Assembly (NCBI RefSeq): GCF_036014195.1
Contig: NZ_CP107918.1
Location: 4,960,001-5,024,000, forward strand
Source: Streptomyces sp. NBC_00442
GTDB lineage: Bacteria > Actinomycetota > Actinomycetes > Streptomycetales > Streptomycetaceae
Length of the DNA: 64,000 nucleotides
Direction: 5' to 3'
Shown piece after piece: positions 25,979-34,635 of the stretch; the first letter of the stretch is position 1; each line of letters begins with the position of its first letter. The notes beneath the pieces are model-generated. The model was not told the origin of the DNA. It saw nothing but the letters and a program-made list of their open reading frames with translations, and ran no database searches. Both the position numbers and the translations under genes were made by a program.

Positions 25979-26168
25979 TCGCGCAGTTCCCCGCGCCCCC
26001 AAAGCGGCGGTGATCTGCGGGCCGTGCTCGCTTCTCGCGCAGTTCCCCGCGCCCCCAAAGCGGCGGTGATCTGCGGGCCGTGCTCGCTTCTCGCGCAGTT
26101 CCTCGCGCCCCCGAAATGTCGGTGATCTGCGGGCCGTGCTCGCTTCTCGCGCAGTTCCTCGCGCCCCT
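25979..26168. repeat. 56-bp tandem repeat, three full units plus a partial one
   Basis: Units begin TCGCGCAGTTCC at 25979, 26035, 26091 and 26147. Units 1 and 2 are almost identical; unit 3 has CGAAATGT in place of CAAAGCGG; unit 4 stops after about 22 bp. Each contains the inverted form of the dispersed GCGGGGAACTGCGCG core. It fills most of the 292-bp gap between the LacI and TetR genes, and no gene is seen there. Confidence 0.85.
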
Positions 26169-26264
26169 GACCACTTGGTGCCGGCCGGCATGGGCATCCT
26201 CGGCCCCGTCATGGGTTGCGCGATACGGGGTCCGGGGCGGAGTCCCAGGGGGGGATGGGCGGGG

Positions 26265-26855
26265 CTAGTTCTGGGTGGGCATGGCGTGGGTGAGGGCGTT
26301 CAGGCTGATGGCGACGACCGCGCGGAGCTGCTTCTGGCTCGCGCTCGTCCGGCTCAGCACGGCCAGTGACTGGTTGACCGCCGCCAGGTGAACCGCGAAG
26401 TCGTCGGCATCGCCCTCGGCCAACCGTGCGGCGCTCAGGGCGGCTCGCAGCCGCGCACGCTGAAAGCCCAGCGCTTCCGTCGCGCGGGCGGCGATCGTGG
26501 GGCCGAGTACCGGTGCCGCCATCGCGGTCTGGGCGATCAGGCATCCATCGGGGACGTCGGGGTCTGCGATGCGTCGCAGGGTGACCTCGAAGAACGCCCG
26601 TACCGCCTGGAGGGGGTCCTCGGACGCACAGGAAAGCGCCAGGTCGTACCTGCCTCCGTACCGCGCGGCGTAGCGGTCCAGGCAGCGCAGGTACAGCGCG
26701 TCCTTGTCGCCGAACGAGGAGTAGATGGAACTGCGGTTCAAGCCGGTCGTCCTGGAGAGGTCGTCGAGGGACGTGTCGGCGTATCCGGCCCGCCAGAACT
26801 GGACCATCGCCGCGTCGAGCGCGATGTCCACGTCGAACTGCTTCTTCCCCGCCAT
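26265..26855 (-). CDS. TetR-family transcriptional regulator
   Basis: 196 residues. N-terminal helix-turn-helix: DIALDAAMVQFWRAGYADTS, LDDLSRTTGLNRSSIYSSFG, DKDALYLRCLDRY. The C-terminal domain includes PDVPDGCLIAQTAMAAP, typical of the AcrR/TetR_C_16-like group. The ATG at 26855 follows GCGAGGTG. Divergent from an alpha/beta hydrolase gene, with a 24-bp palindrome between the two, so it probably represses both. Confidence 0.92.
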   Translation of the reverse strand: MAGKKQFDVDIALDAAMVQFWRAGYADTSLDDLSRTTGLNRSSIYSSFGDKDALYLRCLDRYAARYGGRYDLALSCASEDPLQAVRAFFEVTLRRIADPDVPDGCLIAQTAMAAPVLGPTIAARATEALGFQRARLRAALSAARLAEGDADDFAVHLAAVNQSLAVLSRTSASQKQLRAVVAISLNALTHAMPTQN

Positions 26856-26909
26856 CACGCACGCACCTCGCTCTTGGAGCAGCCGTTGTGGGCTTGCCCT
26901 GCCCACTCT

Positions 26910-26933
26910 ATCTTGAACCGTTCAGTTCAAGAT
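26910..26933. promoter_or_regulatory. Palindromic operator between TetR and hydrolase genes
   Basis: ATCTTGAAC-N6-GTTCAAGAT, perfect 9-bp arms (26910-26918 and 26925-26933). It overlaps the likely -35 element of the hydrolase promoter, a direct way for the TetR protein to block it. Confidence 0.8.
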
Positions 26934-26943
26934 GGCGTAGGCT
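26913..26943 (+). promoter_or_regulatory. Promoter of the hydrolase gene, probably leaderless
   Basis: TTGAAC (26913-26918) and TAGGCT (26938-26943) with a 19-nt spacer. The -10 hexamer ends 6 nt before the ATG at 26950, so transcription would begin at or next to the start codon. No Shine-Dalgarno sequence is present, in agreement. Confidence 0.55.
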
Positions 26944-26949
26944 CACGAC

Positions 26950-27912
26950 ATGACCGACGACGCCATGGCCCCGACCCCGATCCCGACCCCGTCCCGCTCC
27001 TACGAGCAGAACCCGGTCCCCGGGTTGCCGCTGTACGACCTCGCGGGCTTCACCCACCGCTGGGTCGACGCGGAGGGAATCCGGATGCACGCCGTGGAGG
27101 GCGGCCGGCCGGCCGGTCCCACCGTCGTCCTGCTCGCCGGATTCCCGCAGACCTGGTGGGCCTGGCGCAAGGTGATGCCGGGCCTTGCCGAGCGATTCCG
27201 CGTGATCGCGATCGACCTGCCGGGGCAGGGCCACTCCGACCGCCCTCAAGGGGCCTACGACACGCACACCGTCGCTTCGCGTGTTCAGGCCGCGCTGACC
27301 GCGCTGGACGTGTCGAAGTACTGGCTCGTCGGCCACGACATCGGGGCCTGGGTCGCCTTCTCGCTGGCCCTGACGCACGAAGAGCGCCTGCACGGTGTGG
27401 CTCTGCTCGACGCCGGCATTCCCGGCATCACCCTCCCGGAGTCCATCCCGACGGATCCCGAACGGGCCTGGAAGACCTGGCACTTCGCCTTCCACCTGGT
27501 GCCCGAGCTGCCCGAGACTCTGCTCACCGGCCGCGAACGTGACTACGTCGGCTGGTTCTTGAAGGTCAAGGCTCTGTCCCCGAACGCCTTCGACGGTGCC
27601 GAGGTCGACCATTACGCCGCGGCGATCGCGGCCGAGGGAGGGCTTTCGGCGTCGCTCGCCTATTACCGCGACGCGGCGGAATCGGCGCGTAGGAATCACG
27701 ACGCTCTCGAACGAGGGCGCTTGACCTTGCCGGTCCTGGGAATCTCCAGCTCCCATGGCTCGATTCCGGACATGGCTGCTTCCATCAGGGCGTGGGCAGA
27801 GAACGCGACCGGCGTTGTCGTCCCAGGGGCCGGGCACTTCATTCCTGACGAGCGGCCGGGTGTGGTGGTGGACGTGTTGACCGCGTTCATCGGTGGCGGG
27901 AGGGTCGACTAG
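26950..27912 (+). CDS. Alpha/beta hydrolase, epoxide hydrolase/haloalkane dehalogenase type
   Basis: 320 residues. The nucleophile elbow is GHDIGAW, with aspartate instead of serine, which points to an epoxide hydrolase or dehalogenase rather than an esterase. Other marks: oxyanion-hole region VVLLAGFPQTWWAWRKVMPG, IDLPGQGHSDRP, and the late His in VVPGAGHFIPDERP. No signal peptide, so cytoplasmic. It is controlled with the divergent TetR gene. The start codon appears to be at the transcript end (see promoter). A detoxification role induced by its substrate is the likely reading. Confidence 0.88.
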   Translation: MTDDAMAPTPIPTPSRSYEQNPVPGLPLYDLAGFTHRWVDAEGIRMHAVEGGRPAGPTVVLLAGFPQTWWAWRKVMPGLAERFRVIAIDLPGQGHSDRPQGAYDTHTVASRVQAALTALDVSKYWLVGHDIGAWVAFSLALTHEERLHGVALLDAGIPGITLPESIPTDPERAWKTWHFAFHLVPELPETLLTGRERDYVGWFLKVKALSPNAFDGAEVDHYAAAIAAEGGLSASLAYYRDAAESARRNHDALERGRLTLPVLGISSSHGSIPDMAASIRAWAENATGVVVPGAGHFIPDERPGVVVDVLTAFIGGGRVD

Positions 27913-27935
27913 GCGGTGCTTGGCTGGGCCCCTGA

Positions 27936-28086
27936 AACCCGCTTCCGTCTGCGGGCGAGTGGGGGGCCGCCCGCGCAGTTCCCCGCGCCCCTTACGGGGC
28001 TCGGTGGAGGCATGGCTAGCCCGTCCGGCGATCGAGGACGAGCGCCCTTGAGGCGCGAACGAGGTCTGGGGCGGAGGCCCAGGGGG
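27936..28086. repeat. Patchwork of dispersed Streptomyces intergenic repeats
   Basis: Between the hydrolase and CapA stop codons. Contains GAAACCCGCTTCCGTCTGCG, CGCGCAGTTCCCCGCGCCCC with TTACGGGGCTCGG, and then AGCCCGTCCGGCGATCGAGG, fragments of intergenic repeat families common in Streptomyces. A similar CGGGGCTCGGTAGAG fragment lies at 14410. No gene is seen in the gap. Confidence 0.6.
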
Positions 28087-29241
28087 TTAGGTGGGGGGTG
28101 GGGTCAGGGAGGTGCAGGGGCGGAGGGCGGTCAGGCGGGACGTCACCGACTTCGCCGCCGCCCCGGACTGCGGCATCGGAACACCCCGCCCGTCCACCAC
28201 CGCCGGCGTGAACGCCTGCTTCACCACCCGGCCGTGCGCCACCGTCAACGTCGCGATCCCGCTGTCATCGGAGTGCGGGTACGGCGACGTCCCGTACCAA
28301 AGCAGGTTCCCCAGACCGTAGTTGACGTACGTCTTGCCCAGCATCCCCGACCCCAGCATCACGTGCGCGTGCGTGCCGACCACCGCCGTCGCCCCCGCCG
28401 CGGACAGCTTCGCCGCGATGGACTTCTGCTCGGGCCCCGGGCAGCTCTGCCCCTCCGTGCCCCAGTGCAGGTACACCACGACCACATCCGCCTGCGCCTT
28501 CGCCCGCTTCACCGCCGCGACGAGCTTCGCCGCGTCGAGCGCGGAGGCTATGCCGGGCTTCTTCGGGCCGGCCCGGAACTTGTCGTTGGTCAGGTCCATC
28601 ACCTGGCTCGCCGCTACGACGGCCAGCTTCACCCCGCGGATGTTCTTCACGTACGGCTTGTACGCCTCCGCCTCGTTCGCGCCGATGCCCAGGACCGGTA
28701 TCGGCGCGTGGTGCACGGCGTCCAGCGTGTCGGAGAGACCCGCGGGGCCGTAGTCGACGGCGTGGTTGTTGGCCATCGACACCGCGTCCACGCCCGACTT
28801 CTGGAGCACGTTCAGGGCGCTCGGCGGCGTACGGAAGTGGTACAGCTTCGGCTCCTCGGAGCCGCGCGTGGTGATCGCCGTCTCCAGGTTGACCATCGCG
28901 AAGTCGGCGCTCGCGACGGTCCGGGAGATGGGGCCGAGGGCCGGATCGGCCGGGGTCGCGTTCAGGCGGGACGCGGTCCGCTCGGTGAAGTGGACGTCAC
29001 CGCCGAACGCGAGGGTGATCGTGCCCGGCGCCAGCGACGGCGTGGGCCCGGCCGTCACATCGGCCTGCGCCTCGGGGCTCGCGTCGGCGGACCGCGCGGC
29101 CCCGGACTGTACGGCGGCGGGCGCGGCCGACGGCGTGCCCGAGCACCCCGCGGACGCCAGCAGGGCGCCGACGGCCAGCACGGAGGCCTGGGCGGTGGCG
29201 GAGCGGCGACGGCGGGCGCGTGCGCGGGCGGGCGGGATCAT
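28087..29241 (-). CDS. CapA-family (poly-gamma-glutamate synthesis type) lipoprotein
   Basis: 384 residues. Calcineurin-like phosphoesterase fold of the CapA family: TLAFGGDVHFTERTASRLNA, FAMVNLETAITTRG, GVDAVSMANNHAVDYG, VVVYLHWGTEGQSCPGPEQK and VVGTHAHVMLG, carrying the metal-ligand Asp/Asn/His pattern. A basic N-terminus and hydrophobic stretch end in ASAGCSG, a probable lipobox, so it is likely membrane-anchored outside. The ATG at 29241 has no ribosome site, but TACTCT lies 7 nt upstream, so it may be leaderless. No other capsule genes are nearby; a wall or polymer role is not established. Confidence 0.87.
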   Translation of the reverse strand: MIPPARARARRRRSATAQASVLAVGALLASAGCSGTPSAAPAAVQSGAARSADASPEAQADVTAGPTPSLAPGTITLAFGGDVHFTERTASRLNATPADPALGPISRTVASADFAMVNLETAITTRGSEEPKLYHFRTPPSALNVLQKSGVDAVSMANNHAVDYGPAGLSDTLDAVHHAPIPVLGIGANEAEAYKPYVKNIRGVKLAVVAASQVMDLTNDKFRAGPKKPGIASALDAAKLVAAVKRAKAQADVVVVYLHWGTEGQSCPGPEQKSIAAKLSAAGATAVVGTHAHVMLGSGMLGKTYVNYGLGNLLWYGTSPYPHSDDSGIATLTVAHGRVVKQAFTPAVVDGRGVPMPQSGAAAKSVTSRLTALRPCTSLTPPPT

Positions 29242-29399
29242 GCGGGTCAGAGTATTCGCGCGGGCGTGCGAGACGGGGCGCGGGGTCCTCGCGTGCGCCC
29301 CGGGCTTCCTGGTCCATCTGTACGTATGCGTGAGCATGTGCGACCGGAAGGGGGGAAGTGATGCCGGGACGGGGCACGATCACGATCGGAGACGCAGAC

Positions 29400-29636
29400 A
29401 TGGCAGGTTTTCTCGACCGGGCCAAGGAGCAGGCGCAGAGCGCCATGCAACAGGGCAAGCAGAAGGTGGACGAGGTCCAGCAGCAGCGCGCGGGGAACGA
29501 CCTTCTGAAGCGGCTGGGCGCGGCGTACTACGCCGAGCGGAACGGCGGCGGGCCCGCGGAGGCGACCCAGCAGGCGCTGACCGCCCTGGAGGTCCACATC
29601 GCGGCCCACGGCGACGCGTTCCTGCGCGGAGCCTGA
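29400..29636 (+). CDS. Small conserved-looking hypothetical protein
   Basis: 78 residues, helical and charged: MAGFLDRAKEQAQSAMQQGK, KVDEVQQQRAGNDLLKRLGA, AYYAERNGGG. It looks like an amphipathic helical protein of the kind widespread in Streptomyces; no function known. The ATG at 29400 has GGAGA 8 nt upstream. Convergent with the DUF937 gene, with a strong double hairpin between. Confidence 0.75.
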   Translation: MAGFLDRAKEQAQSAMQQGKQKVDEVQQQRAGNDLLKRLGAAYYAERNGGGPAEATQQALTALEVHIAAHGDAFLRGA

Positions 29637-29655
29637 CCCGCCCGGAGCAGGGCTC

Positions 29656-29715
29656 GTGCCCGGCCGGGCAACCCGGCATACGGCGTGGTGCCGCATGCCG
29701 TGCCCGGCCGGGCAC
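29656..29715. terminator. Bidirectional nested hairpin between convergent genes
   Basis: GTGCCCGGCCGGGCA (29656-29670) recurs at 29700-29715. Each copy is itself self-complementary, and they flank an inner stem CGGCATACGGC / GCCGCATGCCG (29674-29684 with 29690-29700, one mismatch). It is placed to stop transcription from both sides. Confidence 0.7.
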
Positions 29716-29790
29716 ATTCGCTGGATCACGGCCGAGGGCCGGTCCTCAACGCGCGCTCCCTGAAGAGGAGTCGGCGCCGCGGAGGTGACG

Positions 29791-30363
29791 CTAGCGCTTC
29801 GTCCCGCCGCCCAGGATCTGGCCCAGGATGTCTCCGAGGCCGCCGGCGCCGCTGCCACCGCCGGCCCCGGGTGCCGCGCCCGATGTCCCGGACTTCGCGG
29901 CCGCCCGCTTGGTCAGTACCGCGAGCGCCACCGGCAGGAGGACCTCAAGGGCCTTCGTCACCGTCGCCGCGGGCAGCCCCGTCTTCTTGGCCACCGCGTT
30001 CGCGACGGGTCGGGCCACCTTCGCCAGCACCCCGGCCGCGAGGCCGCCGCTCAGCATCCCGCCCAGGCCGCCGCCGAGCGTGGCCACGCCCTGCAAGGGG
30101 GTGTCCTCGGGGGAGGGTGAGGGTGAGGGCGCGGCCTCGGCGGGATGCTGCGCGGCCGCCTCCGTCACCGCCTGGCGGACCTCGTCCCGGTCGTCCTGCG
30201 GCAGGTCGCCCGCCAGCGTGGACATCGTCGTGCCCACCATGTCCTGCGCGCCCGCCGCGTCCGTGCCGAGGAGTCCGGCGATCCGCTGGAGTCCGTCGTC
30301 GCCGAGCTCGTCCAGGACGTCTTGCTTCAAGGGCCGGTCGGAAGGAGCTGCGTCTTGGGTCAT
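29791..30363 (-). CDS. DUF937-family protein
   Basis: 190 residues. LKQDVLDELGDDGLQRIAGL and LGTDAAGAQDMVGTTMSTLA are the DUF937 marks. The glycine-rich middle (VATLGGGLGGMLSGGLAAGV) is followed by a helical VTKALEVLLPVALAVLTKRA, and the end is GLGDILGQILGG. No enzyme motif is present. The ATG at 30363 lacks a ribosome site; TAGCGT ends 7 nt upstream, so a leaderless transcript is likely. The 253-bp gap up to the helicase gene contains a short A-run near 30411 and no gene. Confidence 0.8.
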   Translation of the reverse strand: MTQDAAPSDRPLKQDVLDELGDDGLQRIAGLLGTDAAGAQDMVGTTMSTLAGDLPQDDRDEVRQAVTEAAAQHPAEAAPSPSPSPEDTPLQGVATLGGGLGGMLSGGLAAGVLAKVARPVANAVAKKTGLPAATVTKALEVLLPVALAVLTKRAAAKSGTSGAAPGAGGGSGAGGLGDILGQILGGGTKR

Positions 30364-30652
30364 GGGTCGAACGCTACTTTTGCCCCGCTTCGTCGGCATG
30401 TCGAGGCCTCAAAAAAATTACTGCCCGCAATCGTGCAACCCTTTCGGAGTGACGGGAGTCTTTAGGTAGGTCAGCGCTTCAGGGGAGGGATCCGGGGGGA
30501 TTTCGAGGAGCGTTGACGGGGAGGGAAATCAAGGGGCCCGGCCGACGGGCCGGGCCCCCTTGAATCCGTACCGCGTACTCCGGTATTCCCGTACTCCCTT
30601 GCTGCGCAGACGTGTTGTCCGCATTGTCGGTGCGGGGCGGTAGCGTCGGGGC

Positions 30653-32875
30653 ATGTCCAGTCTCACGGGTGCGGCGGTGGTGGAAGGGGTCCTGGAGAGG
30701 ATCACGTACGCCAATGAGGAGAGCGGATACACCGTCGCCCGGGTCGACACCGGCCGCGGCGGCAACGACCTCCTCACGGTGGTCGGCTCGCTGCTCGGCG
30801 CGCAGCCGGGGGAGTCGCTGCGCATGGAGGGCCGCTGGGGCTCCCATCCCCAGTACGGCAAGCAGTTCACCGTGGAGAACTACACGACGGTGCTGCCCGC
30901 CACCATCCAGGGCATCCGCCGCTACCTCGGCTCCGGCCTGATCAAGGGCATCGGCCCGGTCTTCGCCGACCGCATCACCCGCCACTTCGGCCCCGACACC
31001 CTCGACATCATCGAGCAGGAGCCGGGGCGACTGGTCGAGGTCCCGGGCCTCGGGCCCAAGCGGACCAAGAAGATCGCCGCCGCCTGGGAGGAGCAGAAGG
31101 CGATCAAAGAGGTGATGGTCTTCCTCCAGGGCGTCGGGGTCTCCACCTCCATCGCCGTGCGCATCTACAAGAAGTACGAGGACGCCTCGATCTCGGTCGT
31201 GAAGAACCAGCCCTACCGGCTGGCCGCCGACGTGTGGGGCATCGGATTCCTCACCGCCGACAAGATCGCCCAGGCCGTCGGCATCCCGCACGACAGCCCG
31301 GAGCGCGTGAAGGCGGGCCTGCAGTACGCGCTGTCGCAGTCCACCGACCAGGGGCACTGCTTCCTGCCCGAGGAGCGCCTGATCGCGGACGCGGTGAAGC
31401 TGCTCCAGGTCGACACCGGGCTCGTCATCGAGTGCCTCGCCGAGCTCGTCGCCGAGGAGGGGGCCGTGCGCGAGAAGGTGCCGGGGCCCGACGGGGGCGA
31501 GCCCGTCGCCGCCGTCTACCTCGTGCCGTTCCACCGCGCCGAGCTGTCGCTTGCCGCCCAGGTGGGCCGTCTGCTGCGGACGGGCGAGGACCGGATGCCG
31601 GGGTTCGCCGGGGTCGACTGGGACAAGGCGCTCGGCTGGCTGGCCGCCCGTACCGGCGCCGAGCTCGCGCCCGAGCAGCAGGAGGCCGTGAAGCTCGCCC
31701 TGACCAGCAAGGTCGCCGTGCTCACCGGCGGCCCCGGCTGCGGCAAGTCCTTCACGGTGCGCTCGGTGGTGGAGCTGGCCCGCGCCAAGAAGGCCAAGGT
31801 CGTGCTGGCCGCGCCGACCGGGCGGGCCGCCAAGCGCCTGGCCGAGCTGACCGGAGCCGAGGCCTCCACCGTGCACCGCCTGCTCGAACTGAAGCCGGGC
31901 GGCGACGCGGCGTACGACAAGGACCGCCCGCTGGACGCGGACCTGGTGGTCGTCGACGAGGCGTCCATGCTCGACCTGCTCCTCGCCAACAAGCTCGTCA
32001 AGGCGGTGGCGCCCGGCGCCCATCTGCTGATGGTGGGGGACGTCGACCAGCTGCCCTCCGTCGGCGCGGGCGAGGTGCTGCGCGATCTGCTCGCCGAGGG
32101 CGGGCCCGTGCCCAGCGTGCGGCTCACCCGGATCTTCCGGCAGGCTCAGCAGTCCGGCGTCGTCACCAACGCGCACCGCATCAACTCCGGCTCCCCGCCG
32201 CTCACTTCGGGCCTGGACGACTTCTTCCTGTTCGTCGAGGACGAGACGGAGGACGCGGGGCGGCTCACCGTCGACGTGGCGGCCCGCCGCATCCCGGCGA
32301 AGTTCGGGCTCGACCCGCGCCGCGACATCCAGGTGCTCGCGCCGATGCACCGCGGCCCGGCCGGCGCGGGAGCCCTCAACGGCCTTCTCCAGCAGGCGAT
32401 CACACCCGCCCGGCCCGACCTGCCGGAGAAGAGGTTCGGCGGACGGGTCTTCCGCGTCGGCGACAAGGTCACCCAGGTGCGCAACAACTACGAGAAGGGC
32501 AGGAACGGCGTCTTCAACGGCACCGTCGGCGTGGTCACCGCGCTCAACCTCGACGACCAGTGCCTGACGGTCCTGACGGATGAGGACGAGGAGGTGCCGT
32601 ACGACTTCGACGAGCTGGACGAGCTGGCCCACGCCTACGCCGTGACGATCCACCGCTCCCAGGGAAGCGAATATCCGGCGGTCGTCATCCCGGTCACCAC
32701 GAGCGCGTGGATGATGCTCCAGCGCAATCTGCTCTACACGGCCGTGACCCGGGCCAAGAAGCTCGTCGTCCTGGTCGGGTCCCGCAAGGCGATCGGCCAG
32801 GCGGTGCGCACCGTTTCCGCAGGCAGACGCTTTACCGCACTGGCTCACCGGCTGTCAGGGGGCACTTTGGTGTGA
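30653..32875 (+). CDS. recD2: RecD2-type ATP-dependent DNA helicase
   Basis: 740 residues, superfamily 1B 5'-3' DNA helicase not in a RecBCD complex. The N-terminal region has the OB and helix-hairpin-helix segments (GSGLIKGIGPVFADRI, VEVPGLGPKRTKKI). The motor has Walker A GGPGCGKSF near residue 357, motif Ia APTGRAAKRL, Walker B LVVVDEASMLDLLL, VGDVDQLPSVGAGEVLRDLL, and C-terminal motif VI YAVTIHRSQGSEYPAVVIPV with YTAVTRAKKLVVLVG. No ribosome site precedes the ATG at 30653; TAGCGT ends 6 nt upstream, again the leaderless layout. It probably acts in DNA repair or recombination. The stop codon is followed by CCCCGG-N10-CCGGGG (32883-32904), a weak terminator. Confidence 0.92.
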   Translation: MSSLTGAAVVEGVLERITYANEESGYTVARVDTGRGGNDLLTVVGSLLGAQPGESLRMEGRWGSHPQYGKQFTVENYTTVLPATIQGIRRYLGSGLIKGIGPVFADRITRHFGPDTLDIIEQEPGRLVEVPGLGPKRTKKIAAAWEEQKAIKEVMVFLQGVGVSTSIAVRIYKKYEDASISVVKNQPYRLAADVWGIGFLTADKIAQAVGIPHDSPERVKAGLQYALSQSTDQGHCFLPEERLIADAVKLLQVDTGLVIECLAELVAEEGAVREKVPGPDGGEPVAAVYLVPFHRAELSLAAQVGRLLRTGEDRMPGFAGVDWDKALGWLAARTGAELAPEQQEAVKLALTSKVAVLTGGPGCGKSFTVRSVVELARAKKAKVVLAAPTGRAAKRLAELTGAEASTVHRLLELKPGGDAAYDKDRPLDADLVVVDEASMLDLLLANKLVKAVAPGAHLLMVGDVDQLPSVGAGEVLRDLLAEGGPVPSVRLTRIFRQAQQSGVVTNAHRINSGSPPLTSGLDDFFLFVEDETEDAGRLTVDVAARRIPAKFGLDPRRDIQVLAPMHRGPAGAGALNGLLQQAITPARPDLPEKRFGGRVFRVGDKVTQVRNNYEKGRNGVFNGTVGVVTALNLDDQCLTVLTDEDEEVPYDFDELDELAHAYAVTIHRSQGSEYPAVVIPVTTSAWMMLQRNLLYTAVTRAKKLVVLVGSRKAIGQAVRTVSAGRRFTALAHRLSGGTLV

Positions 32876-33054
32876 AACCGCACCCCGGACTTTCCTAACC
32901 GGGGCGAAGGGGGCAGGATGAGCAGGTTGACGGCACTGAGTGCCGTGAATAAGCCCAATGGGCGACCCCGAGTGCACTCTGCTGAGCCAAATGGGGGATG
33001 GTAGAGACAGTCAGGGCACCTCGAAGAAGAGGCACTACGTCGGTGAGGGATGAC

Positions 33055-34353
33055 GTGAGCGAGAACGCGAACAACGCTGTAGTACTGCGGTTCGGCGATG
33101 GCGAGTACACCTACCCGGTGATCGACAGCACCGTCGGCGACAAGGGCTTCGACATCGGGAAGCTCCGAGCCCAGACCGGACTGGTCACCCTCGACAGCGG
33201 ATACGGCAACACCGCCGCCTATAAATCCGCCATTACCTACCTGGACGGTGAGCAGGGCATCCTGCGCTACCGCGGGTACCCGATCGAGCAGCTCGCGGAG
33301 CGCTCGTCCTTCGTCGAGGTCGCGTACCTGCTGATCAACGGCGAGCTTCCGACCGTCGACGAGCTCTCCAGCTTCAAGGACGAGATCACCGGGCACACGC
33401 TGCTCCACGAGGACGTGAAGCGGTTCTTCGACGGCTTCCCGCGTGACGCCCACCCGATGGCGATGCTGTCGTCCGTGGTCTCCGCGCTGTCCACGTTCTA
33501 CCAGGACAGCCACAACCCGTTCGACGAGAAGCAGCGTCACCTGTCCACGATCCGGCTGCTCGCGAAGCTGCCGACGATCGCGGCGTACGCGTACAAGAAG
33601 TCGATCGGCCACCCCTTCGTCTACCCGCGCAACGACCTCGGCTACGTCGAGAACTTCCTGCGCATGACGTTCTCGGTGCCGGCCCAGGAGTACGAGCTGG
33701 ACCCGGTCGTCGTCTCGGCGCTCGACAAGCTGCTCATCCTGCACGCGGACCACGAGCAGAACTGTTCGACCTCCACCGTGCGTCTGGTCGGCTCCTCGCA
33801 GGCCAACATGTTCGCGTCGATCTCCGCCGGCATCAGCGCCCTGTGGGGCCCTCTGCACGGTGGCGCCAACCAGTCGGTCCTGGAGATGCTCGAAGGCATC
33901 CAGGCCAACGGCGGCGACGTCGACTCCTTCATCCGCAAGGTGAAGAACAAGGAGGACGGCGTCCGCCTGATGGGCTTCGGCCACCGGGTGTACAAGTCCT
34001 TCGACCCGCGCGCCAAGATCATCAAGGCTGCCGCGCACGACGTCCTCTCGGCCCTCGGCAAGTCCGACGAGCTGCTCGACATCGCGCTGAAGCTGGAAGA
34101 GCACGCGCTGAGCGACGACTACTTCGTCTCGCGCAACCTCTACCCGAACGTGGACTTCTACACGGGCCTGATCTACCGCGCCATGGGCTTCCCGACCGAG
34201 ATGTTCACGGTCCTGTTCGCCCTCGGCCGCCTGCCGGGCTGGATCGCCCAGTGGCACGAGATGATCAAGGAGCCCGGCTCCCGCATCGGCCGCCCGCGCC
34301 AGATCTACACGGGCGAGGTTCTTCGGGACTTCGTGCCGGTCGAGGGTCGCTGA
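33055..34353 (+). CDS. citA: Citrate synthase
   Basis: Condenses acetyl-CoA and oxaloacetate; entry enzyme of the TCA cycle. 432 residues, close to the main citrate synthase of other Streptomyces. Catalytic residues are in place: H268 in WGPLHGGANQ, H310 in GFGHRVYK and D367 in NVDFYTGL. The GTG at 33055 has GAGGGA 4-5 nt upstream; an in-frame ATG at 32998 is less likely. The 179-bp leader holds no gene. The last codons read TGEVLRDFVPVEGR, and this 3' end is repeated downstream (34433-34483 and shorter pieces). The final residues may therefore have been altered by the same event; the Streptomyces sequence I recall ends VERDFVPVEER. Confidence 0.95.
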   Translation: MSENANNAVVLRFGDGEYTYPVIDSTVGDKGFDIGKLRAQTGLVTLDSGYGNTAAYKSAITYLDGEQGILRYRGYPIEQLAERSSFVEVAYLLINGELPTVDELSSFKDEITGHTLLHEDVKRFFDGFPRDAHPMAMLSSVVSALSTFYQDSHNPFDEKQRHLSTIRLLAKLPTIAAYAYKKSIGHPFVYPRNDLGYVENFLRMTFSVPAQEYELDPVVVSALDKLLILHADHEQNCSTSTVRLVGSSQANMFASISAGISALWGPLHGGANQSVLEMLEGIQANGGDVDSFIRKVKNKEDGVRLMGFGHRVYKSFDPRAKIIKAAAHDVLSALGKSDELLDIALKLEEHALSDDYFVSRNLYPNVDFYTGLIYRAMGFPTEMFTVLFALGRLPGWIAQWHEMIKEPGSRIGRPRQIYTGEVLRDFVPVEGR

Positions 34354-34519
34354 GGCGCCCCGTAACCTTCTGGTCGAGGCTCGCTGAGCCCATCTGCTGG
34401 GGGTCCGGGGGTCGTCCCCCGGGCTGACGCAGCACGGGCGAGGTTCTTCGCGACTTCGTGCCGGTCGAGGGTCGCTGAGGCGCTCCAACCTGCCGGTCGA
34501 GGGTCGCTGAGGCGCCCCG
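34308..34519 (+). repeat. Repeated copies of the citrate synthase 3' end
   Basis: The 51 bp ending just past the stop codon (34308-34358) recur at 34433-34483 with one difference. A 29-bp piece (TGCCGGTCGAGGGTCGCTGA and on) recurs exactly at 34491-34519. A degenerate piece (TGGTCGAGGCTCGCTGAG) is at 34371-34388. Main period 125 bp. The copies carry the end of the reading frame and the stop codon but no start. Confidence 0.9.
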
Positions 34520-34525
34520 GGCATA

Positions 34526-34578
34526 CGGAAAGCGCCCCGCTGCCAATCCCCCCACGGGTTGGCAGTCGGGGCGCTTCC
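34526..34578 (+). terminator. Long hairpin terminator downstream of citA
   Basis: GGAAAGCGCCCCGCTGCCAA (from 34527) pairs with TTGGCAGTCGGGGCGCTTCC (34559-34578), with small bulges and a C-rich loop. It lies after the duplicated 3' ends, so transcripts would include them. Confidence 0.8.
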
Positions 34579-34635
34579 CTGTTTCCCGGTGCGGATTCCC
34601 CCCACGGGATCCGAGCCGGGGGTCTAGGCGGTCTG

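Noticed and set aside
26034..26168. CRISPR array (regular 56-bp repeats)
   Set aside because: The units are contiguous with no unique spacers and no cas genes are near; it is a simple tandem repeat.
22376..26212. A very long minus-strand open frame (over 1200 codons) running through the sugar operon and antisense to the LacI gene
   Set aside because: Only its last 384 codons (the DUF993 gene) have family motifs; the rest is arginine/proline-rich, low-complexity translation typical of wrong frames in GC-rich DNA, and it runs through three real genes in other frames.
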